Assembly (NCBI GenBank): GCA_002900995.3
Contig: CM035312.1
Coordinates: 930,001 to 994,000, forward strand
DNA from: Ganoderma boninense
Taxonomy: Eukaryota > Basidiomycota > Agaricomycetes > Polyporales > Polyporaceae
Direction of reading: 5' to 3'
DNA: 64,000 nt
The first letter of the stretch is position 1. The number at the start of each line of letters is the position of its first letter. A program made the translations under genes and the position numbers. Positions 28,227-38,229 of the stretch are shown here, piece by piece. The notes below the pieces were generated by a model, which saw nothing but the letters and a program-made list of their open reading frames with translations, was not told the origin of the DNA and did no database searches.

Positions 28227-28919
28227 CCTAGCCAGTCTAGCCGGCTAGTAAAACATAGGGCTAAAGGAGGTCCGAGCTCGCGCCGTTCCGAGCCGCCTCG
28301 ACGTCGTCACGAGTCCCCGATTCACTCGTCGCCACCCAAAGCCGCCTGGCGAGGCGCACCCGATGACACTGCTTCGCTGCAGTTGTTGAAGACCGAGGAG
28401 ATGCCGCTGCTGACGAGCCCCGAGAGGCTGCTGATGAGCGCGCTGAGGCACGGCTTTTGAAGATGAGTCCTCTGCCGTTTTCTTACCCCCGAGACGAGAC
28501 CACGAGGAGCCCAAGAAGAGCTACCCGAGAAGAGGGCCCCCCCTCCCCCGCGATCTGACGATGATCACGACGACGATGCGACGCGATTACCCCGATCTCC
28601 GCCGATTCCCGACGAACGAGTTGAGCGAGACCCCTTCCCCCTTCCTTCCAGTGTCCCGACGACGACACTGCGAGCCCAGGCGAACCCCGCACCACCACCT
28701 TTCCCCGCTGATCACCGAGTCAAAGCGCACGGAGCCGCACGCGAGCGTTTGCGCAGATGATTGGTCGCTGACCATGGATGAGCGCCGGAATGCCTGTTTA
28801 GCCGAAGAAGATCCCCGAGTTGCTGCTGAGGAGTTGAAGTTTCTTTAGGTTTATGGGGGTGCGCAGACCCTTTTATTTCTGATTCTATGTTGCTCGCAAC
28901 GCGCACGCTTGTGGGGGTG

Positions 28920-29102
28920 TGTTGGAACGTGGATTTTGGGCAAGCGAGCGCTTGCTCACCGGGAGTTTCCGACGTAGGATACAGCGCGGGATTGTATGTT
29001 TTCGTACTCATCCGTTTGCCTCTGTACCACGACGACGTACAGGACAACCGGAATTCTACTCGCTTTCGCTGCCCTGCTTGACCTCCGACAGTTTTTCCAA
29101 CA
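28920..29102. repeat. 3' LTR, 183 bp
   Basis: By eye it is identical over its whole length to the 5' LTR at 28035-28217, including the 9-base complement of the primer site at 29010-29018. Confidence 0.93.
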
Positions 29103-29330
29103 CTGCTTGTTCTGGATGAGCCGACGAACCACCTCGACTACCTCACGACGGAGGCACTTCTTGAGGCGCTGAAGGAATACAGTGGGGCTGTGTTGGTTGT
29201 GTCGCATGACCAATTCTTCGTCTCTGAGGTTGCGGAGCAGGTATACGCGGTGAAGAAGGGCCAGCTCGTGCATCTGGAGGGCGGCATGGAGGAGTACGTC
29301 AAATCGTGCCGCAAACGTAGACTGAAATGA

Positions 29331-30249
29331 CCACTCGGACGGAGCGTCCGTATTGCATGTGTTGTCGGCCCCGTAGCTCTCGGTCCATATGAGCTGTTTG
29401 GTCGATCCACAGTAGTTTTGTGGACGTAAGGAATGGGGTTTTCAATGCGCCTAGTCGCCAGTGGCAGGTGCCAACAGGAACACTGTCCCACTAGTAGAAG
29501 GAAGGGAAGTCAAGTTGCCAGTCTGTGTCAAGCCCACATAGCAGCTGGGATTGATTTCCCATGTATTTCCAAGTGAGGAGAGGTACAGAAGTGTGATACA
29601 GTGAACTGTGGTGTCGAGGACAGATACCAAGAAGCGCACCATCATCCGATACACTCCGGTGATTCAGGCAGACCTCGATGTTCGCTCTAGCATCGCATGC
29701 TTGACAAGTACGGCCATAGAACTGGTCGCCTTGCTCAAAATGATGCGTGTTGGAAAGCGTCGAGGCGATTGGGTACAGACCAACGCGAAGAGGGCAGACG
29801 CGACAGTTGGAGGGCACTGAAGACCTTACAAGAAAACACGCCAGAGGAATTGTTAAGGAGCAGACGGGATGGTATTGGCTGAATGGAGGTACTGTGAGGT
29901 CGGGACTGCGCACATTCGACGACGAAGGGAGAGACCAGCGTCTAGTCGAGATACACCTCTAGGCGCTTGATGGCATATTGAGACTCCGACGAACTCAGCA
30001 AACTCTATTGCCACTGCGCCTGGAAGGGAGCAAGAGTCGAGGTCGTCAACGCCATCGCCAACGCCAAATATCAAGGGTAAGCCGGTCTCTCTCTCAAAGT
30101 GAGTGTCTGTCGCCGTCGTATGCTCCTTGGTTCCCCTGTGCTGTTGCTCCATGCGAAAACCTTGCAACAATCGGAGGATACGACGCTGGATGGCTGGCCT
30201 GTGCTCTGGATGAAGTACTCGCGCTTACTCCGTTGTCTCTACTGTCCAG
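29331..30249. other. Intergenic between ABC-F and eL20 genes, possible eL20 5' UTR intron
   Basis: About 920 bp with no supported protein. A good donor GGTAAGCC at about 30076 and an acceptor tgtccag directly before the eL20 ATG suggest a 5' UTR intron of about 170 nt, as is common for fungal ribosomal protein genes. Confidence 0.4.
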
Positions 30250-31009
30250 ATGCCTTTCACCGAATACCAGGTCGTCGGCCGCCACTTGCCCACGGAGCAT
30301 GAGCCCACCCCCAAGATCTACCGCATGCGCATCTTTGCGCCCAACGAGGTCGTCGCCAAGTCGCGCTTCTGGTACTTTTTGAGGTACGTCCTATGCCGAA
30401 CCTATGTCAACATTTTCCTCGTCCCCCTCCCCCCAATTCTCCAACCTCTCTTCCGCTACCATACGATGCTAACGCGTCATGCAGGCAACTGAAGAAGGTT
30501 AAGAAAGCCAGTGGTGAGATCATTGGTGTCAACGTTGTGTGTATTTCCCCCTTGCAGCCGTTCAAGTGGCAGACGGAGTAGGGTCTAATCGCCGTCCTGG
30601 GGACGTGCTACTCTAGATTCAGGAGAAGAAGCCCATGAAGATCAAGAACTTTGGCATCTGGCTCCGCTACGATTCCCGTAGCGGCACCCACAACATGTAC
30701 AAGGAGTTCCGTGAGCTCAGCCGTGCCGATGCTGTCAAGTCTCTCTACCAGGACATGGCCGCCCGCCACCGTGCCCGTTTCCGGTCCATCCACGTACGCC
30801 CCTGCTGTTTTGCGCTTGCGATCATTGGCTGGGCTGTTGCTAACTTTGGTTTCACAAAGATTCTCCGCGTTGTCGAGATCGAGAAGGCCGACGATGTTCG
30901 CCGCCCCTACATCAAGCAGCTTCTGGTCCCCAAGCTCAAGTTCCCCCTCCCTCACCGCGTCCAGAAGGTTCGCTCGACGTTCGTCGCACACAGGCCCTCT
31001 ACCTTCTAA
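30250..31009 (+). CDS. RPL20: 60S ribosomal protein eL20 (L18a/L20)
   Basis: Structural protein of the large cytosolic ribosomal subunit. Four exons (30250-30383, 30485-30536, 30617-30793, 30860-31009) give 170 aa, close to the family's usual 172-178. Conserved blocks are [37 protein letters not shown]-type [33 protein letters not shown] and [12 protein letters not shown] near the C-terminus. The second donor is taken as GTT|gtgtgt at 30537 so that NVIQEKKP matches the family. The ATG at 30250 follows a polypyrimidine-AG, which suggests an upstream non-coding exon. Confidence 0.95.
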
Positions 31010-31691
31010 GCTGCATCTGTACGGTCCTTGTCTGGTGTGCGTTGTACGTCAAAATCATTGTCAGTTTGCTTCCCCATTGCATTACTGTGTTGTCCCATAT
31101 GCATATGACGATATGAATGTATGTTGTGTCATGGACACATTCCTGTCTTGCCCATCTCTAAGCATGGTGGTGCGCCGCCACAAATGCGGCGGATCTAAAC
31201 AGGTTAGAAGGAGCCCTTGGTAAGTAAACCTGAAGCTGGTATCAATCTCAATGTGGTCGCCTTTCAAAGTGAGAACAGGGTTCGCCAGCATGAGGTACAT
31301 ACATCTGCTCAGATCCGTCGTCTCAAGTCGCCTGCAGATCAAAAGCTTGTTCTCTTGAAAAAGTACTACTACAATGTGTGAGCAAGGAATACAGACCGCT
31401 AGAAGCATATATTGGCTAAGAGTACACATCGAAACATCCATGAGGAGAGTCGAGTAGTTCCACTAGATACAGCACATAGGGCACTCACTGTGCATACATT
31501 ACTCATACCAGGCACTAGAGGGCAACCAACGCAGTCCAGCTGCAAGTAAAGAGACGCATGACTGAACATCCTAACTTAACTGCTGCTACCCGTACGTGTG
31601 CTGATAGATCGTGCGGTGCAACGCCGGCACAATGCTCTATCGCAGCCTTTGCAAAGCTTTAAACACGGATGTCAGGTTTGCCGTACAGGGA
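31010..31691. other. Convergent intergenic region, eL20 and RBR ligase 1
   Basis: About 680 bp, AT-richer than the flanking exons. A minus ORF (31082-31441) has no family features and is probably chance. Confidence 0.45.
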
Positions 31692-33556
31692 TCAAAGGAA
31701 CCTATTGCTCACCGCCACAGTTCTGACCTCGCCGCAGATATCGCATAGGGTTATCATGGCCCCAAGCTCCCTGTCCATCTCGTCGTGTGCGCACCCGGCG
31801 AAATGCAGACGCGCCGGCCGAGCAAGCTCGAGGGAGTCCCTAAGTGTGCGCGAGTCCGACGACGACGCATGTGTGCTCGCGCGTGAGATCCTGCTTGGCC
31901 CCGCGACGGGCACGCCCGCGTGCTCCGAATCGTCGGCGAAGGAGAGCCCCGAGATTGGGCGCCGCTCGCGCGACCCCATGCGTAAGAGGATGAAGCGCCA
32001 CGGCCCGTCCTCGCCCTCATCCTCGTCCCCGGGGAACGGCAGGAGACGGTACGGCTCGTCGTCAGGGACTAGGGGGAGGACGCGGTACGCGCGGCGCTGC
32101 TGGCGGCCCGTCGACAGCGTGCGCTGCTGGCGCGGTCGGGGTGCTGCTACCGCTGTCGGGGCTAGGGCTGGGACCTGGGGCAGGGAGCGATCGCGGCGGA
32201 TCTGCTCTGGGGTTCGGGGCGTAGGGGGCAGCGGGGGGATGCGGATGGCGGGGGGGCGCTCCCTGCGGCGCGGGCGGACGGGCAGGGCGGGCGGGTCTGG
32301 CACCTCGTTGTGGTCAGGATCGGGCTCCTCCCATTGCGGGCAGGCGCAGGTCTTCCAACGCGCGCTGCAGCGATAGCAGAACTGAGTCTTGCAGCGGCAC
32401 GTCATGTGGTAGCAGCCGCGATTGAGTTCGATCATCGCCGCGCACCCGGGGCAGCGCGCCCAGCCGACGTCCCTGGCGAGCTTGAGCGCGGGCTTGTCGA
32501 CCTCGCTGTCGGCGCAGCGGTGCTTGGTGCTTGGCTTGACTTCGTTCTTGCAGCGGAGGCAGGTGATCGTGCCGCAGCCTGGGGCGGGGCACTTGCGCGA
32601 GGGCTGGTCGCGGAGGGCAGGAGAGCGATCCTGTTGCGCAGCGAGGAAGCGGCTGCAGGATTGCTTTGCGCAGTAGACGCGGTTCTGGACTGTGAACTCT
32701 CTGCGTTTCTCCTCGAATGTAGATTGGAGCTGATCGGAGAGATGTCCCCATATGGACGTCAGGGGGATGGGCCTGCGACAGCAGCTTGGGGGAAAGAGAG
32801 ACTCGTCCCTGGTCGCGGTGTGGAACAGCTCCCTCATGCAGTCGACGTCGTAGTAGTGACCACAGGGCGCGCGAATTGAGCGACCATGGATTCGTTCCAT
32901 GCAAGAGACGCATTCGTGCCCGCTTGAACTGGGACATTGTCAGCGGTGTTTTTCTATAGATGCGCAATGAGACTTGCCTGAGCGAGAGTCTGTCGCGAAT
33001 CCTGCCAACAGAAATAGTAGGTACTGGAGCCGGTGCATGTCTTGACGGAGAGGCCACCCTGATTCTTGCAAACACCCGCCGTGCAGCCCCAAGGACGTTC
33101 CAGTTCCTCGTCATCCGTCCAAGGTCTATCCTGGGGCGCGTCCTGCATAGGGGCATTAGAGAAGGATTTTGGACGGCTGTCAGTGTCGTACCGGAGAAGG
33201 GCTGGAAGAGCGAGCGAGCGTCTCCGACCTTGAATATTCACGGCCTCGTGTTCGTCACGGACTCGATGCTGGACCACTTGGGGCAGAGGAAACTGGTTGT
33301 GAGCAACATTTCTACCGACGATACATGACGTCAGTCAGACTTGGCACAAAGCACTCGCAACAGACCTCTCCTCCTCTTCCTGGAGACGCAAAGCTAGAGC
33401 TCTGTCGCCGTGAAAGATGTCCAAGGCACGGATTTCCTCGATGGCGAGACGCGTGGCTAGACGTTCGTCCTGTTCTGCCTCTCGTTGGTTCCGAAGCACT
33501 CGTGCCCGACGAGTGAGTGGCGGCGGATCAGGGCGTCGCGGAGCCTGGACGAGCAT
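31692..33556 (-). CDS. RBR-type (RING1-IBR-RING2) E3 ubiquitin ligase, copy 1 of 3
   Basis: RBR ligases take ubiquitin from E2 on RING1 and pass it through a catalytic cysteine on RING2. The last large exon contains ECVSCMERIHG, APCGHYYDVDCM (RING1), CPAPGCGTITCLRCKNEV (IBR) and CPGCAAMIELNRGCYHMTC with the catalytic Cys in NRGC, then CRCKTQFCYRCSARWKTCACP. A Pro/Arg-rich about 190-residue tail follows and ends with a small CDICGEVRTVA cysteine motif. The N-terminal exon has DERLATRLAIEEIRAL and DRALALRLQEEEE, as in many basidiomycete RBR proteins. The ATG at 33556 is the likeliest start. Splicing between about 32930 and 33400 is unresolved. Confidence 0.82.
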
Positions 33557-34089
33557 GACGGAGACAACAGTCGCGTTCAACAATGTCAGGTGGGGACAGG
33601 AGCAGCAGTCAGTGTCCTGCAGTTATCTCCCCCGTGCTCGCAGCCACACGTGTGAACCGAGACTCAGCGCGTACTGACCGTAAACCTTATGCCATTCTCG
33701 AGCTGACAGCGGGGTAAAGGGCCTGAGGTGGATTTCCTGGCTCATGAAGTGGTTCTTCATCTCCGCTCAGACCACCCGCAGACCACCCGCAGACGATAAG
33801 TTGCAACACGCCCTCGGGACAGGAAATAAGCAGGTGGTGGAACGTGGCAGAGAAGTTGAGCGCCCACAGACGCCCACAAACTCATGGGCCTCTCTCATAA
33901 ATGAATCTGCGGGTGGCAGTGATGTCGCTATTCGCAGCACTACGCTAAGGTAGCAGGGACCTCCACGAACCCCCGTTTATGGACGACCTTCAAGTTCAAT
34001 CCGTGCGCATGCCCCTAACAAACATGGAAAATACATCGAACCAACGACCACAAAGAGCTACAAGCGCATACGAGAAAAAAGTCTACTCA
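33557..34089. other. Intergenic between RBR ligase copies 1 and 2
   Basis: 530 bp upstream of copy 1 and downstream of copy 2. It has a tandem ACCACCCGCAG doublet at about 33768-33791. An alternative upstream exon MSQEIHLRPFTP (33745-33679) does not keep frame with copy 1. Confidence 0.4.
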
Positions 34090-35242
34090 TCAATCGTCTC
34101 CCCCGCCACCACCACCGTTCAGTCGACTCTCCTCCCACTGAGGGCAATGGCATGTCTTCCACCGCTTCTTGCACAGGTAGCAGAACTCCGTGCTGCACCG
34201 GCACGTCATATGGAAGCAACCCTGGTTGAGCTCGATCAGCGTCTCGCAACCCGGACACCTCGCCCACCCCGCCCGCTCCCCCAGCTCCAGAGCATCGACC
34301 GCATCCACGTCTTTGTCGCACCGGTGGTGCACCCCCGCCTGCACCTCGAGCTTGCACCGCATGCACGTCACCGTACCGCACCCGGGTGCAGGACACCTCA
34401 GCCGCGGCGCGTTCATGGTGAGGCGAGTGCTGTCGTACTGCACGCTCAGGAAGCGGCTGCAGGATCCCCGCGCGCAGTACACCCGTTTCTGCGCACCGAA
34501 CTCGCGCCGCTTCTCCTCGAACGTCGCGAGCGAGGCGGGCGCGAGGTGCTCCCGGACCGTGGCGAGCGGGATCCGTTTCCCGCAGCAGGCGGGGGGAAAG
34601 AGCGCCTCGTCGCGGGCGGCGGCGCTGAAGAGCTGGTCGATGCACTCCTCGTCGTAGTAGTGCCCGCAGGGTGCGCGAATCTCGGGGCCATGAATGCGCT
34701 CCATGCACGTTACGCACTCCTTGGCCAAACTTGGAGTGGATAGAGACGCGGATCAATACCAGCTCGCGACTGCGATGTGGCAAGTTGGAAGCGTATTACG
34801 CACCGCCTCGATATCCCTTCGGTGATCCTTGAAACGGCTTTCCTCGGCGACTTCGATGGCGACATGGGTTCCACTTTGAGCCTCTCTATAGCTTTCCGCA
34901 CTCGAACCTCCAATGGGAGGGGTGGTAGGGGGCGATTGCGATATTCGCTTGGACTGAGCCTACGAACATGCAGTAAGCGGTGCATCTTGCACTTCGCCCC
35001 ACTGCTACACACCTGAAGCTGTCCTGATCAATCATCATCCACTCGTCCTCATCTCCAGCAACTTCTTTGGGGTTCACGGAGGAATGCCGTAGCTGGGTAA
35101 GGGCGTCCGTCTTTATGGGTTCTAGAAACTGGATTCGTCTCGACGGCTCCGACGCAGTTTCAGACACCACGCGTCGTGCGGTCCGCGGTTGCGGCGCGGT
35201 GGTCGGGAAGGGTATGCCGGACTCGGTGATTCCTGGAGGCAT
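34090..35242 (-). CDS. RBR-type E3 ubiquitin ligase, copy 2 of 3
   Basis: Three exons (35242-35013, 34959-34804, 34729-34090) give 341 aa in consistent frame. The N-terminus (MPPGITESGIPFP) is disordered, with an acidic patch EVAGDEDEWMMIDQDSF. The C-terminal 213 residues are the RBR module: ECVTCMERIHGPEIRAPCGH (RING1), CPAPGCGTVTCMRC (IBR) and CPGCETLIELNQGCFHMTC with the catalytic Cys in NQGC, then EFCYLCKKRWKTCHCP. It is very close to copy 1 through the RBR core, but it stops soon after RING2 with a Gly-rich LNGGGGGGDD tail in place of the long Pro/Arg extension. Same strand and adjacent, so it is a tandem duplicate. Confidence 0.88.
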
Positions 35243-36456
35243 ATGTGCAGGTGGTGTGGGAGCGTGTCTGGAGAGAGATTCGAAGAAGTATCAACACATA
35301 TGGCGAGAGGGAAACGCCTCGCCGACCAAGCAGCGACGTTCAGGAGAGACGACCCAAACTCAACGCTAATTGTAAACTTTCGGCCAGTCCAGGCCTCGGG
35401 CGGGGTTGCGCAAGCGCAGCGGCCGCCGCGATTGGGCGAAGGCGGTCGTCTGGAGTTCCATGCCAGAATTTGTGCCCCAAATTCGTCCGCGTTTGGCTCA
35501 TGCAGCTGCCAGTGCGCCTGCTCCTCGTTGTCAACGGGTTGAGAAGCATCCAAGCGGCTTGATGGCGCTGCCATGGGCGCACCGATCTCGGCTTTTCCCG
35601 CCTGTCTGACCCTCCACCAAAACAGAAGGTTGTAGATGCTAGACCACACGAATATTGAATATTCACCAACCGCTAGTGCGACCTCAATTAACTTGTAGGT
35701 AGACTTCCTATGTTTCTGTCTGGTTTGTCGAGTCGGTCGTGTTTGCTTGTAGGTTCTTCGCGACAAACACCCATCGATAACCTGCATGGATTGACGCACA
35801 TTTCAAGCACCGCAGCATGTCCCAGCCCACAAGGGAGTAACCACACCCACTTTCAGTACGGTTCGATTGAGGAAGCCGCCGTTATCTAAAGGCTAGATTG
35901 AGATACTGTCCAGTTTAGGCGCGAGGTGATCCTGGGGTGAGCCATCTGGCTTCCTGGAAGCGAGCAATGCGCGATGTGCACGGTAGTTATGGTGAGTGCA
36001 TTGTGCCATACGCAGGCCCAGCCTGGAAGGCAGAAAATGGTAACTAGTATGGCGACGAGGTGTCGATATGGAATACAAGTGACGATATACTAGCAGGAAG
36101 AATCCGCAGGAGCATGCATCGCGAAGAAGATAGATACCGAACGTTATCGGCACCCGGGTCGAGGGTCCGACCTCCTTAGTTGCAACGTGGTGGTCTGAAA
36201 AGTCCTGTAAACCGAGTGCATGCGGCAAATAGAGGGGCGGAGCGATTAATGTTACGGAAATGCATGTCGAGGAGATGAACGGGTCGTCGTGTGTCGTGCG
36301 TGGTCGTGAGCACCGTTTGGAGGGAACGGGAAAGCCGGACTGCGCAAATATGGCAGCGAGAGCAGCGTTAGATAGACAGCCGGCGAATATCGGTCTCGTC
36401 ATAGGTCATAAATCAAGTCATGAATGCGTGCCCTGCGCAGCCTTCGCGCACAAGGC
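35243..36456. other. 1.2-kb intergenic interval
   Basis: A minus ORF of 225 codons (35122-35799) partly overlaps the first exon of copy 2 in another frame and has no recognisable domain. I treat it as unsupported. The rest (35800-36456) shows nothing clear. Confidence 0.4.
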
Positions 36457-37770
36457 TCAGAAGCTGAGTGCGCGTGGTCGCCGTCTCCGAGCTTCTTGCG
36501 CGCGAACTCCACGCGCGATAATGGTAGGGTCCACGAAGAAGGGGAAACACACCCCGACTTCGCTGACGGTTTGGAAGGACTGTGAGTGCATCGATCGAGC
36601 GCGGCTTGCAGGAGAGATGCTTTTCGAGCGTTCGGTAGCCATGGGTGACGTCGAGCTTCGAGGCGAGGTCGTCGTCTCCGTGCTAAACGCGCGGAGAGCA
36701 TCGTTCGGAGGCAGAGTGCAGGACCGCCGCCGCCTTGTTTGCGTTTGTGTTCGCCCCGGGCGTGAGACGGCAGCCTGGGCCTCTGTCTCCGCCTCAGCCT
36801 CGGTGCGGCCGGCCGAGTTCGCTCCACTGTTCTGCTCGAGTGCCGCAGGGGTCCACAGAGCGAGTTGTGCATCTAGGTTCCCGACGTCCTCGAGGGGCTC
36901 GAAGAGGCGCGCCTCGTGTGCGTCCGCGCCGACGCCGTCGCCCCAGTCCACACAGTGGCACGTCCGCCACAGCGCGCGGCAGCGGTAGCAAAACTGCGCG
37001 CCGCACACGCATGTCATGTGCGCGCATCCGCCGTGCCGCTCGATGAGCTCCTCGCACGCAGGACAGCGCACCCAGCCGAGCTGGCTGCCCAGACGCAACG
37101 TCGCGCGGTGACCTGGGTCATGCGAGCACTCGTGCTTCTGTGCCGGGAGCCCCGGCTCGATGTGCGCCTTGCACCGCGCGCACGTGCGCGTGCCGCAACC
37201 CGCCGAAGGGCAGGTGAGGATGCGGACGGGGATGCGCTTGTCGCGCGGGCCGAGGAAGTGGCTGCAGCGTGGGTTGGAGCAATACACGCGCTTGGGGGTG
37301 TTGTACTCGGCTCGGCGAGAGGCGAAGGCCGTGCGTTGGGCGGGTGTGAGGTAGCGGTCGAAGATGTCCTCAGGGATGTTTTGGCGGCAGCAGCGGGGAG
37401 GAAAGGAGGAAATTGTCTGGAGCGAGGTCTCGACGAGAGAGAGGAGGCAGTCGATATGGTATTGGTGGCCACAAGGTGCAAGGATCGCGTCGTCGTGCAT
37501 GAGCCCGATGTTCGATTGGCAAGCTACGCATTGGTAGGTGGACCTACATCGAAAATCAGCAGGGATGCCTGCGATCAAGGCACAAGGGGCGTACACAGCG
37601 ACTGAAAAAACGGCACGCTGTGGCGTCAGTGTTGACCGCCTCAAAGCGCCTCCTGTACGATTTCGCGTGGCGTTGGCATTCGTCGGGGCAACTCCGGTCA
37701 GGTTCGGGAAGATGTTTGCAGTGGTGGCATACAGAAGAGTAGGACTGAATTTTCTTCGGAGATTCTGCAT
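36457..37770 (-). CDS. RBR-type E3 ubiquitin ligase, copy 3 of 3 (diverged)
   Basis: The long exon gives YQCVACQSNIGLMHDDAI, APCGHQYHIDCLLSL (RING1), CPSAGCGTRTCARCKAHI (IBR), CPACEELIERHGGCAHMTC with the catalytic Cys in HGGC, and CGAQFCYRCRALWRTCHC (RING2). A Ser/Thr/Arg-rich tail of about 170 residues follows and ends at 36457. It shares the architecture of copies 1 and 2 but is much less similar to them. The 5' end is uncertain. An in-frame ATG lies at 37770, but a pyrimidine-AG at about 37612 and another AG at about 37543 suggest short upstream exons not placed here. Confidence 0.8.
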   Translation of the reverse strand: MQNLRRKFSPTLLYATTANIFPNLTGVAPTNANATRNRTGGALRRSTLTPQRAVFSVAVYAPCALIAGIPADFRCRSTYQCVACQSNIGLMHDDAILAPCGHQYHIDCLLSLVETSLQTISSFPPRCCRQNIPEDIFDRYLTPAQRTAFASRRAEYNTPKRVYCSNPRCSHFLGPRDKRIPVRILTCPSAGCGTRTCARCKAHIEPGLPAQKHECSHDPGHRATLRLGSQLGWVRCPACEELIERHGGCAHMTCVCGAQFCYRCRALWRTCHCVDWGDGVGADAHEARLFEPLEDVGNLDAQLALWTPAALEQNSGANSAGRTEAEAETEAQAAVSRPGRTQTQTRRRRSCTLPPNDALRAFSTETTTSPRSSTSPMATERSKSISPASRARSMHSQSFQTVSEVGVCFPFFVDPTIIARGVRAQEARRRRPRALSF

Positions 37771-38229
37771 ACTGACGTCACGTCTGAGGGGGAGGAATAT
37801 GGGGCCGACAAATGACATGCGCACCTTGTTCGCCAGAAACTTCCTGCCTTTCGCCATGCAGATGAGCTCGCTCGTCCTGGTGCACCAGCACTCCAACGTC
37901 CTAAAGCAAATAATCTTGAGGGAAAGGAGAGAAATTTGTGGTCGAGGTCGGGAATTGATTGGAGAGAAACGACAGTGACGCTGTCCCAGTCGACCCCGTT
38001 AAGGTCGAGCGCAGCTGGTTCGTTCGGGAACGTCAACCCCAGGGCATTATAATCCGCCATGTTCAGGGGAGTTAGTTGCCAGGGAAGAGCGGTCGTCGAC
38101 GGACCAGAGGTGAAGCGGGCGACATCCCATTTGAAGGATGGCGACTGTGGGTCAAACGTAGACCCCGCATACAACGTGTAACGGCAGTACGGCACGAGAA
38201 ACGACGACTCCTGCGAGGCGGGTGATCCA
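37771..38229 (-). CDS. Possible exon of an unrecognised protein, or 5' part of RBR copy 3
   Basis: After an acceptor-like cctcgcag (about 38216), the minus frame reads ESSFLVPYCRYTLYAGSTFD and continues through WDVARFTSGPSTTALPWQL and LPNEP-like text for about 90 codons of protein-like composition. There is no ATG in frame nearby and no known domain. It could be an upstream exon of RBR copy 3 or a separate small gene. Confidence 0.25.

Larger units (their letters stand above)
28035..29102. mobile_element. Small non-autonomous LTR retrotransposon (TRIM-like) in the ABC-F gene
   Basis: 1,068 bp bounded by two direct 183-bp LTRs and flanked by the 5-bp target duplication CTGCT (28030-28034 and 29103-29107). 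Each LTR begins TGTTGGAA and ends TTCCAACA, a perfect 8-bp inverted terminus. The internal part is only 702 bp, and I can recognise no protease, reverse transcriptase, RNase H or integrase motif. Movement must therefore depend on proteins from a full-length relative. A G-rich stretch ending GTGGGGGTG directly precedes the 3' LTR and may be the polypurine tract. The two LTRs look identical, so the insertion is recent. The transcript direction (left to right) is inferred from the primer-binding site and polypurine positions. Confidence 0.93.
26206..29330 (+). pseudogene. ABC-F family ATPase gene interrupted by an LTR element
   Basis: ABC-F proteins are soluble, ribosome-associated ATPases with two nucleotide-binding domains and no membrane span. 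The 5' part is one exon (26206-28034). NBD1 has Walker A GQNGVGKST (about residue 83), signature LSGGWRIRVALA (about 269), Walker B ILLMDEPTNHLD (about 289) and H-loop SHD (about 323). A charged linker rich in Lys/Arg/Glu follows, and NBD2 opens with Walker A GANGSGKTT (about 500) and signature LSGGQMVRVAFA (about 588). At residue 609 the frame runs into the inserted element and stops at 28092. The remaining Walker B (LDEPTNHLDY), H-loop SHD and tail resume at 29108 and end at 29328-29330. Without the insert the gene would be a normal-length ABC-F. As it stands NBD2 is broken. Confidence 0.9.

Noticed and set aside
28245..28848. ORFs inside the LTR element as a gag or pol gene
   Set aside because: They are short and interrupted and have no zinc knuckle, protease or polymerase motif, so they are not called as genes.
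32314..33156. 280-codon minus ORF across RBR copy 1
   Set aside because: It is an overlapping frame of the RBR exon. The cysteine pattern is intact only in the other frame.
33679..33745. Possible first exon MSQEIHLRPFTP for RBR copy 1
   Set aside because: With the obvious donor and acceptor it shifts the following exon out of frame into a stop codon.
33768..33791. Doublet of ACCACCCGCAG as a CRISPR-like or satellite repeat
   Set aside because: Only two adjacent units, so it is a trivial local duplication.
35122..35799. 225-codon minus ORF
   Set aside because: It overlaps the start of RBR copy 2 in a different frame and has no recognisable features. It was considered as an upstream exon but frame and splice signals do not fit.
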